Below are positions 45,101-53,198 of a stretch of DNA of 55,498 nt, one piece after another. The notes under the pieces were generated by a model. It saw only the letters and a list, made by a program, of their open reading frames with translations, made no database searches and was not told the origin of the DNA. The position numbers and the translations under genes are program-made. Source of the stretch: Pedobacter sp. ASV28 (GTDB taxonomy: Bacteria > Bacteroidota > Bacteroidia > Sphingobacteriales > Sphingobacteriaceae). The stretch covers positions 1-55,498 of the forward strand of contig NZ_JAELTN010000035.1 of NCBI RefSeq assembly GCF_016428855.1. Reading direction: 5' to 3'. Positions within the stretch are counted from its first letter, which is position 1. Each line of letters starts with the position of its first letter.

Positions 45101-45589
45101 GTGGATATGGTTTTGAATGGTGGCACTAACGCTTAAGGCGATAATTCCAGCTCGGGCATTTACTAGGGTTTCACTGTAATTGGTTACTTCCAGGTTATTG
45201 ATTTCCCAGTAGGACTGGTTATAAAGCATGACAGTTCCGGTAATGAGTGTAGAAGGATAATTGGTGCCTTGACCATTTATGGCGGGTTTATTGCCTGTGC
45301 CATATTGGTCAATGATGATAGGGGAAGACGAACTGCCCGAACCTTTGGGCCAAAGCTGCCCATTCCATGTGCCACTTGCTTTTAGCAAGATGCGGTCTCC
45401 TGGTACAAACGTAGTGTTGTTAATTTTTGTAAGTGTTTGCCAGGCTGTTGCCGGACTTGTACCATTGTTGTTGTCATTGCCGGCAGGATCCAGGTAATAA
45501 TCGGCAGCCGAAACTTGTAGATTGGTGAACAAGAAAGATAATAAGAAAATGGAAGAACTTTTAAATAGAAAAAGTAGCTTGTGCTTCAT
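42173..45589 (-). CDS. secreted parallel beta-helix protein with CBM96-type domain (T9SS cargo)
   Basis: 1138 residues. Signal peptide (about 1-28), then a right-handed parallel beta-helix (about 30-490) starting DYYLDPAGNDNNNGTSPATAWQTLTKINN and VVNSGFNNVLVEGCKVYNVTKEGIRNKSDNN-like coils, as in polysaccharide lyases and glycoside-binding proteins. A DNRLRE/CBM96-like domain (about 535-695, IADTYVRNGSYANTNFGT and ERETFLKFDLSSL) and a ConA-like region (about 710-955) follow. The C-terminus (LPIELTYFKAKANANSVNLSWSTANEVNASHF...KLSKKFLRL) is a type-A T9SS sorting domain. Probably a polysaccharide-active or adhesive surface protein; the reaction is unknown. Confidence 0.82.
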   Translation of the reverse strand: MKHKLLFLFKSSSIFLLSFLFTNLQVSAADYYLDPAGNDNNNGTSPATAWQTLTKINNTTFVPGDRILLKASGTWNGQLWPKGSGSSSSPIIIDQYGTGNKPAINGQGTNYPSTLITGTVMLYNQSYWEINNLEVTNYSETLVNARAGIIALSVSATIQNHIHIKNCEVHDVNANPSPNLSNSNNKNSGGIIIFGSSIDKDGNYVNVNSGFNNVLVEGCKVYNVTKEGIRNKSDNNGAFPRVNSNIIFRNNHVENVFGDGIVLGEIFAGGVVEHNFVKNVAYTNSANYAGIWTHYSTGSIIQFNEVCDMIGGSNDGEAFDADNNCDGDTFQYNYSHNNVGGFFLMMPSAKNITIRYNISQNDGNGKELFHYTSNANATNYIYNNTFYLGAGITTTLFRDGNSSRTVKFYNNIIKVEGTITKFADNEFSPSSYFANNCFYPANITNINGPKSHPGLISQDPKLTDPSLVAYGLNNVNGFKLLSSSPLINAGINISNNGNRDYLNTPLYVSNKADIGAIEYPDVAPLPPAPSLGGLVPIADTYVRNGSYANTNFGTLGTLSVKKDATSYERETFLKFDLSSLNEVPTIGKLRLYIDSGDDDVATNAWKIYYLNDDSWTETGLTWNNKPTMGTELTSAAGAVVGSTVEFDILAQLQGEYHGDKILSLKIVSTTSGSKTNVEFASKENPIPYLVPLLVTHVTQAVPAVIKNQHVIFWQDFNQSNALKDYILSSNNSAGGTNGGAIIDNNSARFDSFGQFYGSLPANTTYAIDGDGLKITKSTGSVAQATAQIKGLSYGTDLIFAQFDISTSISSMLPSGTPIFFYFGNGYTTNSNADQNSALYQSLAVFFPSAGNVTPNATFYIKINGTNSPNFQGKQKITWIINRSTNTINYIGLDDAVHSLTANGDYDVWVGNVKINIDAAAPANAGASTLGDFRIRTAGTWTGFLAVDNLAIGYLPTDGSGGVLPIELTYFKAKANANSVNLSWSTANEVNASHFSVNRSADGQNFAKIGEVKALGKASSYHFTDFSPIKGTNYYQLIPTDYDGTKTLSATISAKILATTLDFNIEKISNEQVVLNIFAPKQLAAHISIHNILGQKLVSKPVLLSEGNNSITISAKLSGLAIATIDTTEGKLSKKFLRL

Positions 45590-45832
45590 AAGTTTTATTT
45601 GTTGATAGAATGATTTTGTTGGGCCTGGAGGAAAAACTAGATCTTATTTATGAGGCAAAAAGTCGAGATTTTTTTGGATTGTAAGGGGTGAAAATCTGAG
45701 GAATATGGGATGAAAATTTTTGTATAAATTGGTGTTGGTTATGGCTCCATATCGGTTAACCCGCTGTTATGGTATCGGTAAAACGTTTGTGTAGAGAAAA
45801 TGGCATTTTTACGGGAGTTCGTATAGAACGTG

Positions 45833-46498
45833 CTAATATTGATCTCCCAGTGATTGACCTGACAAGCACTTGGCTATTGCGCTACTCACTTCATCAGCTT
45901 TGTTAAGAACCATGAGATGTCCCCCGCCCTGAATTCTAATTTTGTTTTTGATAAAATACATAGGTAGAATTTTGTCTTTGGTACCATGGATGTGGATTAG
46001 TTGCTGGGGAATAATGGTATTTTTCCAGTTTACAATTTTATCTATTGCCCATTTTAAGAATACAGGATCTGTATCTTTTAATATCTGTTTAAATAATTCT
46101 TTTTCTTCTTTTGATTTGATGTTAAACAACCAATAGCTAAATATATTGGCCGTTTTCAACATGGAAATGGGAACATACCGATTTAGGTGGAGTTTCCCTG
46201 CCAAACGATAAATAAATGGGATTTCATATTTGGTCTTTGCCGAAGAAAGTAGAATAATTTGTTCTGTATCTATGATTTTGGAAATCTCTACAGCCATTAT
46301 TCCGCCAAAGGAAAGTCCGATCAATATGGGACTGGTTTCTTCGAGCTGTAGGCAAAGACGTTTGGCATAACTACTTATGGTCTCATTTTGCATGGGCTCA
46401 ATCCATTTGACAAAATAGAGGTTCAGGGGGTTGAACTTTAAGTTGATAAATACCCTTTCATCAGCTCCCAAGCCACTAAGCACATAAGCTTTTTTCAA
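45833..46498 (-). CDS. alpha/beta-hydrolase
   Basis: 221 residues. Start MKKAYVLSGLGADERVFINL; nucleophile elbow GLSFGG (LIGLSFGGIMAVEISK), acid in IHGTKDKILP and catalytic His in IRIQGGGHLMVLNKADEV, the order of small alpha/beta-hydrolases. Cytoplasmic: no signal peptide. It starts 3 bases after the upstream SRPBCC gene ends, so the two are translationally coupled. The substrate is unknown. Confidence 0.85.
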   Translation of the reverse strand: MKKAYVLSGLGADERVFINLKFNPLNLYFVKWIEPMQNETISSYAKRLCLQLEETSPILIGLSFGGIMAVEISKIIDTEQIILLSSAKTKYEIPFIYRLAGKLHLNRYVPISMLKTANIFSYWLFNIKSKEEKELFKQILKDTDPVFLKWAIDKIVNWKNTIIPQQLIHIHGTKDKILPMYFIKNKIRIQGGGHLMVLNKADEVSSAIAKCLSGQSLGDQY

Positions 46499-46501
46499 AA
46501 T

Positions 46502-46912
46502 TTATTTTTCTTCTACCAGTTTTTTAAAATTGTTCAATATCGCCTGCCAGCCACCTTGTTGCCTTTCAATAGGGTTTTGTTCTTCGGCTTCGAAAGTTTC
46601 TGTAATCTTTGTATTTTCTCCAGTGGATGAAAATAAGATGTCTACCTTTCTGCCATCTCCCAATGTGTAGGCAATGTATTTGTTTTCTTGTATATCATCA
46701 TATACTCCACCAAAATCGAAGCTAAAACTTCCATCCTTGGCAGCCATGGTATAGGAAAAACGGCCGCCTATGCTTAGGTTGTTGGTGGCCTTTGGGGTGT
46801 GCCAATCATCAGAAGCATTATTCCATTGCTTAATATATGCCGGTTCGGTAAAGTATTTCCAAACTTTTTCTATGGGAGCGTTAACCAAAGTTTCTAAGGT
46901 TATTTTCATCAT
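46502..46912 (-). CDS. SRPBCC / AHSA1-domain protein
   Basis: 136 residues (135 if the second Met is the start). The AHSA1 fold is recognised from KITLETLVNAPIEKVWKYFTEPAYIKQWNNASDDWHTPKATNNLSIGGRFSYTM and the C-terminal ETFEAEEQNPIERQQGGWQAILNNFKKLVEE. Such proteins bind hydrophobic ligands or act as Hsp90 co-factors in eukaryotes; many bacterial copies bind unknown small molecules. Three bases separate its stop from the start of the alpha/beta-hydrolase gene. Confidence 0.87.
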   Translation of the reverse strand: MMKITLETLVNAPIEKVWKYFTEPAYIKQWNNASDDWHTPKATNNLSIGGRFSYTMAAKDGSFSFDFGGVYDDIQENKYIAYTLGDGRKVDILFSSTGENTKITETFEAEEQNPIERQQGGWQAILNNFKKLVEEK

Positions 46913-47199
46913 TGGCCCTATTGATTTTTAAGGGTTTGCTAATTTATAAAGATCATCATACTCTATCAAGTATTTGCTTTGAATATGGTGAGTTAAGCAA
47001 ACGTTTGTGCTGACATTCATTCTCTTTAACTAAAGCTCCCTTTCTATATTGTGTTAAGATATGGTTAACAATGGCATTATGCTTCATGGTAACTTAATAT
47101 ATAAAATCAATGACATGAACTCCCTTGGTATGCTTGAGTATCAATGGTGTTCCTGCTACTTGTTTCATATCGTAATCTAACCAAACAAAATATCAATTT

Positions 47200-50100
47200 A
47201 TGAAAACAAAACTCATTGCATTTTTAGTGCTTTTTGGCATACATGCACTATTGAAGGCACAAACGGCCGATTTAATGGATGTAAGGTTCCAATCGGGCGG
47301 TAGCGCAAAAAACTTGGCCGTTTCCTCAACTATTAGTCCACTGGCTATTACTACGCCCAGTTTGGTACCTAATACGATTTATGAGCCTAGCATTAATCAA
47401 TTTGTAAGTCGCTTTGATGGTACAGGTGGGAATACATCGGGAGCCATTTATAAACTATCATATAAAAATAATTCTGAATTTAAAGCTGCTATAGCTGGAA
47501 GCTTTACCATAGAAGCCTATATAAAATCTAATTCAACTGCTAATAAGTGTCCTATAAGTGCTCAAGAGAGTGGTGGATTTGGCATGGAGCAGGCTAGTGG
47601 TACCGCTGGCAAGATGCAATTTTGGTATAATTCTACAAATAAAACGGCAAAAGCAGGAGATGTATCTATTAGTAATAGCACTCAATATCATCATATTGTC
47701 TATGTCGTTTCAAGAAGTGATAATAACGCTACTATAACAGCATATTATAATGGTGTGGTTGGCGGTACGGACAATGTTACCACAGCGTATAAGGAGCCGA
47801 GTAATGCCGATGCCCATTGGATTGCTATAGGTGGTGATGCACACCCTACTTATGCTTCACAATACTATTGGAACGGAGATGTTGCTTTTACTAGAATGTA
47901 TAGTTCGGCATTATCCGCTACCGAAGTAAGTAGGCTATATGGAGAGGTAGCTGCACGTAATGCGCTTACCAAAGTTGGAGATTTGAATACTGTTATTGGT
48001 ACTAAATTGCCTGCTTATATTGGTTTTACAACAGATGCAGGTAAAAAAACTACTGCTCAAACCTTGCTGAACGAAGGTTGGGATTTAATGGGTAATCTTA
48101 CTGCTACCGATACTGATATACAAACCTATCTAGATAAAATTAATACCAGCATAGGATCGTTGGAACCTGAAGTAAACACCTTGCCTGTTTTTGCCGTAAT
48201 TTCTGATACTCATGTGGGTAACGATAAAGGATGGGCTTTAAAGCTGAATCGGGGTATTGATCAACTGTTAGCACAATCACCAAAGTTAGATGCAGTTTTT
48301 ATTAATGGCGATGTGACCGATTGGGGAACACAAGCGCAGTACACAGATGCCAAAAATTTGTTTGCTCGTTTGGAAGCGGCAGTACCTGTATATTATCTAA
48401 TGGGTAATCACGATTGGTTTACTTCGGGTGCAAATAATTTTTTTACCAATACCTTGGGGCAACCTGTAAACCAGTATATTACCATCAAAGGTTATCCTTT
48501 TATTACTATAAGCATGGAAAGATCTACCTATCCCGATGCTTATACGCAACCATCACAAGATTTTTTAACTGAAAAAATTGCACAGGCCAAGATAGATTGC
48601 CCAGGTAAGCCCATATTTGTGTTTGCACACATGCCGGTAACTGGTACTGTTTATGGTTCTTATACCATTGGCGGTAACGATAACTGGGGTACTGCTGGCT
48701 TAAAAGCCATATGTGAGGCAAATCAAGAGGTAATTTTGTTTTCAGGCCACTCTCATTATCCGTTGGGAGATGAGCGTTCCATCCATCAGGATAAATTTAC
48801 TTCTATTAACGAAGGCAGTATGACTTATTCGGAAATAGAAACAGGAAAAAGCGAAGGTATTCACCCTCCGGGATACCTTGATGTAACTGAAGGCTGTTTT
48901 GTATACATACAAAATAATGGCGATGTAAAAGTTAAAAGATGGGACTTTACCCGAAAGGAAGAAATTAAAACCCCATGGATCATCAAAGCACCATTTACCA
49001 CAGCAAATTTTACCTATAAGAACAGGACAGGAGGAACAGCGCCATATTTTTTGGTGAACGATAAACCAAATGTGAGCAATGTTACCGATAATGCCTGTAC
49101 CGTTTCCTTTCCGCAGGGAAAGGACGATGATTTGGTGCATCACTATGTTATTGAAGTAATGGACGAGAATAACGTGGTATTAAGTTCTCCAAAATACAGG
49201 GTTTTTTCTGGATTTTTCTTGAATAGCGCCACACCTACCCAGTTAACATGGAATGTTACGGGCTTGGCTTTTTCAAAAAAATATGCCATTAGGGTAACAG
49301 GTATAGATTCTTATGGTAATGTTTCGGTACCACCAATCATCAGCAATCAATTTACCACCAATGCTTACCAGGTAGATCCTGGCGCAGTATTGGCCATTGC
49401 CGATCTATTGGATGTTAAATTTAAGCCAGCAGGAGATGCAGTTGATGTTTCTGCAAAACAGTTTACATTAGCCAAGGGTGCTACCCTGCCAAGTACCCTA
49501 TATGATGCAGGAATCAAGCAATACATCACTAGATCTAATGGAACAGCTTCACAGTACTTTAAGGTCGATTACCAGAATGATGCGGCTTTTAAAACAAGCT
49601 TGCAAAATGCCTTTACGCTAGAAACCTATGTAAAAACAAGTTCTACAGGAACCATAGCTCCTGTTTCTTCGCAAGAGACCGGAGGATTTGGAATAGAGCA
49701 GGCAAGTGGAGGAGATACAGAGTTTTGGTTTAGAAAAACTACTGGTAGCTATGATAGAATTAGTGTTGGGCAATTGGCTACTGGGCAGTATTATCATTTG
49801 ATATTTACATGGGATAATTCGACTAAAAAATTAACGGCATATCGTAATGGGGTATATGTGACAGAGAAAATATTAGCCAGTAGCGACGGTTTAGTTTTTT
49901 CATCAAGTGCCAGCGCCCAATGGATTGGCATAGGTGGAGATGCCCATACGAGTGCCAATGTACAGTCTTCTTTTAGGGGAGATATTGCCACCACCAGAAT
50001 GTACAGCAAGGCATTATCGACAGATGAAGTGTTTTTGGCCTACCAACAGCTGCAAGCAAGAACTACTTTAACTAAAGTCGATGATCTGAATACCGCTTTG

Positions 50101-50778
50101 ACCGCTACTATTCCAAACGCAGGCATTAGCCAAATACAGAAGGATGTATTACTGGTGCAAGGTTGGCAGCTTATGGGAAACTTAGCTACAACAGACGCTG
50201 ATATTAATACTTTTTTGGCCAATTTAAATATGACCTTACCGGTTTCACTTTCTTCTTTTTCGGCAAAGGTAAATGGATCACAGGTAAATTTAAATTGGAC
50301 TACTGCTTCTGAACAGCATAGTGCCTATTTTAATGTAATGAGAAGCATAGATGGGCAAAACTTTAATAAAATAGGTGAAGTGAAAGCCGCAGGAAACTCA
50401 AATGTAGAAAGAAGCTATTATTTTACAGATTTTAATCCTGCACCAGGCACCAACTACTATAAGCTTAACCAATATGACCTGAATGGTATTTTAAATGCAC
50501 AAGAGCAGGTAACTACCGCAAAGGTTGCCGTATCGTCTATTGCCTTATCTATTTATGGAACTGTACCAAATGCAATTTTATTCAATATATATGCGCCAAA
50601 GGCCACTACTGGTTATTTAATGGCAACTGGGGCTAATGGACAAAAAATTAACAGCTTGCCTATTGTACTTGCCGAAGGGAATAATAAAATCGAGTTGCCC
50701 GTAGGTACATTTAAAGGATTGGTTATTGTTACCTTGAGTACCGCCGAGGTGAAGTTGAGCAAGAAAATGATCAGATAA
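47200..50778 (+). CDS. LamG-metallophosphoesterase-LamG secreted protein (T9SS cargo)
   Basis: 1192 residues. Signal peptide (about 1-21); LamG copy 1 plus helical linker (about 24-325); calcineurin-like phosphoesterase (about 330-590) with D336-T-H338, GDVTDW (Asp371), GNHDW (Asn403-His404), FAHMP and GHSH (His517, His519), which supply a dimetal site; an FnIII-like region (about 640-730, YVIEVMDENNVV...KYAIRVTGID); LamG copy 2 plus linker (about 735-1010); and a T9SS sorting domain (about 1020-1192, VSLSSFSAKVNGSQVNLNWTT...KLSKKMIR). It probably hydrolyses a phosphate ester at the cell surface or in the medium. Monocistronic, ended by a bidirectional terminator. Confidence 0.88.
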   Translation: MKTKLIAFLVLFGIHALLKAQTADLMDVRFQSGGSAKNLAVSSTISPLAITTPSLVPNTIYEPSINQFVSRFDGTGGNTSGAIYKLSYKNNSEFKAAIAGSFTIEAYIKSNSTANKCPISAQESGGFGMEQASGTAGKMQFWYNSTNKTAKAGDVSISNSTQYHHIVYVVSRSDNNATITAYYNGVVGGTDNVTTAYKEPSNADAHWIAIGGDAHPTYASQYYWNGDVAFTRMYSSALSATEVSRLYGEVAARNALTKVGDLNTVIGTKLPAYIGFTTDAGKKTTAQTLLNEGWDLMGNLTATDTDIQTYLDKINTSIGSLEPEVNTLPVFAVISDTHVGNDKGWALKLNRGIDQLLAQSPKLDAVFINGDVTDWGTQAQYTDAKNLFARLEAAVPVYYLMGNHDWFTSGANNFFTNTLGQPVNQYITIKGYPFITISMERSTYPDAYTQPSQDFLTEKIAQAKIDCPGKPIFVFAHMPVTGTVYGSYTIGGNDNWGTAGLKAICEANQEVILFSGHSHYPLGDERSIHQDKFTSINEGSMTYSEIETGKSEGIHPPGYLDVTEGCFVYIQNNGDVKVKRWDFTRKEEIKTPWIIKAPFTTANFTYKNRTGGTAPYFLVNDKPNVSNVTDNACTVSFPQGKDDDLVHHYVIEVMDENNVVLSSPKYRVFSGFFLNSATPTQLTWNVTGLAFSKKYAIRVTGIDSYGNVSVPPIISNQFTTNAYQVDPGAVLAIADLLDVKFKPAGDAVDVSAKQFTLAKGATLPSTLYDAGIKQYITRSNGTASQYFKVDYQNDAAFKTSLQNAFTLETYVKTSSTGTIAPVSSQETGGFGIEQASGGDTEFWFRKTTGSYDRISVGQLATGQYYHLIFTWDNSTKKLTAYRNGVYVTEKILASSDGLVFSSSASAQWIGIGGDAHTSANVQSSFRGDIATTRMYSKALSTDEVFLAYQQLQARTTLTKVDDLNTALTATIPNAGISQIQKDVLLVQGWQLMGNLATTDADINTFLANLNMTLPVSLSSFSAKVNGSQVNLNWTTASEQHSAYFNVMRSIDGQNFNKIGEVKAAGNSNVERSYYFTDFNPAPGTNYYKLNQYDLNGILNAQEQVTTAKVAVSSIALSIYGTVPNAILFNIYAPKATTGYLMATGANGQKINSLPIVLAEGNNKIELPVGTFKGLVIVTLSTAEVKLSKKMIR

Positions 50779-50803
50779 AAGATATTGGTTAGGCCCATAT
50801 TCA

Positions 50804-50844
50804 ATAAAAGTTACCGTCTAAATTAAAATGACGGTAACTTTTAT
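50804..50844. terminator. bidirectional terminator
   Basis: A perfect 15-bp stem (ATAAAAGTTACCGTC at 50804-50818, complement at 50830-50844) with an 11-base loop. On both strands the 3' arm ends in an A/T-rich TTTTAT run. It lies between the convergent phosphoesterase and YdbT-like genes and can stop both. Confidence 0.93.
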
Positions 50845-50889
50845 GTTTATAGCCAAGTCTTTTTTATAAGAGGGCTAATTAGGCTTAGT

Positions 50890-52407
50890 TTACATCCATG
50901 TTTTTTCAGTGCTTTCTATTTGGTAGAGCCATAAATTAACCAACTGTTTAATCTCTGTGTAATTACCATATTTGAAATGTAAGGTGCCGGCGGCAGTATG
51001 CAGGTTAACGTGACCAACATCAGCCGACTTGTGCCATGGATATTGAAAAGTGGTAATGGATTGTATTTTGTGCGGTTCTATAATTTCTTTCGTGATTTCC
51101 CATATGCCGCTTTGTTTAATGATAAAATCTGTTGATACCATAATACGGTGTTTGGTGTAATTTATGTATATCATCAATAACACTATTACAACATAAGTAA
51201 TGGCCACTGGTAGAAAGGGCCTTACCAAAGTGGTGTAGCTATAAAAAACAGTAAAAATAACTACAGGTATGATCACCTCAAAAAAGATGGGCAGGTTTAA
51301 AAAACGCACATTAGGTTTGTACATTGTTCCTGATGAGGGCAGTTTTCCTAGAATCATCTGTATAATTTCATCTTTCTCGCTTGGACTGCAGCCTGGTACT
51401 TCCATGTTGTTGTTTTTGGTTTCCTTATCAGACTGTTCCTTGCCTGCATGCGCTTGCTTTAGCACCATGTTAAATAATTCAATCTTTTTCTGGAAGTAAT
51501 TCTGATTATATGCCGTAATTTGTACTTTGTTTGGGCTAAGCAATGTGTTTTTCTTGGCAAATAGGCCCGAAGAAATCAACAAAGATTGCTGGTGCTTGCT
51601 GATTTGAAAATCAAAATATTTTATGAAGGTTCTTATGACATTTGTAGTGAGCAATAAAATGATCAGTACTGCCAATAGCACACTAATAGAAATAAGGGTA
51701 AATCCACTTTTGAAAAACTGCTCTATCTGCCCATGGTCATTATCAAAGGCCTTAAGTAATTCTTTCATATTATGAAATACGGCATAAGCAAAGCCTATTA
51801 ACAAAGCTATACTTCGTCCATAATTTGTAGTAAGGCCTATCTTTAAAAGTGTAGCCGCATTAATTTTGATCAATGGAGCTTCTGTAATATTGTTTTGTGG
51901 AAGGGATACTGCCACAATGTGCTCTCCTCCCTGCAAGGCGGATTTGCCATTGAGCAGATGTTCTTTTAAACTGTAGGCCATTTTTTCGTTGACGGCTTTA
52001 ATGCTTACTTCCTTGCCGTCTGTACCTGCAGTGTCTAGCGCTACACTATAAACGCTGATAATTTTTTGTAAAAAACTCTGGTTGATATTTACCTGCTGTA
52101 TTTTGGCCAAAGGAATGGCAAGATGTGTTCTGTTAAAAACGCCCTTATCTACTATAAATTCCTGTTTTTTCTCATCTAAATAAAAAGTAAATTTCAAAAA
52201 ATAGAAATAGGCATAAATTAAACATATGGCTAATAATACCATCAGCCCAATAATAAAGTAAAAGATGGAAGCTTTATCGGATTTAATAAGCAGAATGGCC
52301 ATGGGAACAAACATGACCCTAATAACCTGCTGCAAGGTATAGGCGGCCATGATAATTATTCCTGCTGTCGATTGGCGCTGCGGCGTACTAAAATCGAATG
52401 ACATCAT
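50890..52407 (-). CDS. YdbT-like protein with bacterial PH domains
   Basis: 505 residues, membrane protein with three bacterial PH (bPH_2/DUF304) domains. Helices lie at about 12-36, 45-66, 195-215, 235-260 and 365-410. PH segments are DEKKQEFIVDKGVFNRTHLAIPLAKIQQVNINQSFLQK, then KHQQSLLISSGLFAKKNTLLSPNKVQITAYNQNYFQKK, and TKHRIMVSTDFIIKQSGIWEITKEIIEPHKIQSITTFQYPW. The pair with YdbS is conserved in many bacteria; PH domains may bind lipids or proteins. Its ATG overlaps the YdbS stop (TAATG), so translation is coupled. Confidence 0.87.
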   Translation of the reverse strand: MMSFDFSTPQRQSTAGIIIMAAYTLQQVIRVMFVPMAILLIKSDKASIFYFIIGLMVLLAICLIYAYFYFLKFTFYLDEKKQEFIVDKGVFNRTHLAIPLAKIQQVNINQSFLQKIISVYSVALDTAGTDGKEVSIKAVNEKMAYSLKEHLLNGKSALQGGEHIVAVSLPQNNITEAPLIKINAATLLKIGLTTNYGRSIALLIGFAYAVFHNMKELLKAFDNDHGQIEQFFKSGFTLISISVLLAVLIILLLTTNVIRTFIKYFDFQISKHQQSLLISSGLFAKKNTLLSPNKVQITAYNQNYFQKKIELFNMVLKQAHAGKEQSDKETKNNNMEVPGCSPSEKDEIIQMILGKLPSSGTMYKPNVRFLNLPIFFEVIIPVVIFTVFYSYTTLVRPFLPVAITYVVIVLLMIYINYTKHRIMVSTDFIIKQSGIWEITKEIIEPHKIQSITTFQYPWHKSADVGHVNLHTAAGTLHFKYGNYTEIKQLVNLWLYQIESTEKTWM

Positions 52408-52937
52408 TAAATTTTGCTTGAGGTTTCCGATAGATCTAAACGACTAAGCAATGCTTCTTTAATGGCCCTGGCTTTTTCTACCTCAATGCCGGCAATGTGT
52501 ATATTTCCTGAACTGCCACTAGCGGTAAATAACTGTAGGGTACTTAATTTATACATTCTGGAAAATAAGCCTTCGTTTAAAGCTATATGTTGTATCCGGT
52601 TTAGGGGAATAATAGTGGTTGTTTCTACTATTACCCCGCTTTTGTAAATAAGGTCTTTCTCACGCAGGGCAAAGCCCCTTCTTTTAAAACTAGCTCGATA
52701 AATGAGGAAAAGCAGTACCGCCAAAAGAAAGAACAGGCCAATCCATAAGAACAGGTGGTTTTTTGCCTGCTCATTAAAGATCAGGAACAGGGTTAAAGTG
52801 CTTCCTAAAAAAGCAAGGAACAATAAGATGTTGATGGCGATTACATTCCAATATTTTGGATCGGGAGCGGTCAGTTGCGTGTCCTCGTATTTTGGCAACA
52901 GATCTAAGTCTATCGTTTCGTTGGTAAATTTTGACAT
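52407..52937 (-). CDS. YdbS-like bacterial PH-domain membrane protein
   Basis: 176 residues. Two membrane helices at about 33-52 and 60-80 are followed by one bPH_2 domain (FKRRGFALREKDLIYKSGVIVETTTIIPLNRIQHIALNEGLFSRMYKLSTLQLFTASG). The stop codon overlaps the start of the YdbT-like gene by one base. Its upstream region is AT-rich with no clear promoter; the 260 bp up to the ABC-F gene contains no gene. Confidence 0.87.
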   Translation of the reverse strand: MSKFTNETIDLDLLPKYEDTQLTAPDPKYWNVIAINILLFLAFLGSTLTLFLIFNEQAKNHLFLWIGLFFLLAVLLFLIYRASFKRRGFALREKDLIYKSGVIVETTTIIPLNRIQHIALNEGLFSRMYKLSTLQLFTASGSSGNIHIAGIEVEKARAIKEALLSRLDLSETSSKI

Positions 52938-53198
52938 TTGTCTTACAGTGCTAAGAATTTTAAATATACTTTTAAAATAAAAACTTTCAGTATTGATATT
53001 TCTATATTAAGATTAAGAGATTTAATTTTCAATAAATAGGCCAAGCTTTTTTCTAGTTCTTTAGTTTAAAAAATACTACTGGTAAAATCATACTAGAAAA
53101 TCAATTTACAAATTGTCACAAAACTATGATAAGATAAGCTGGCATCATTTGAATTTCCTTCAGGCTAACTTTAAGTTTTGACTCATTCATTTCACGTA

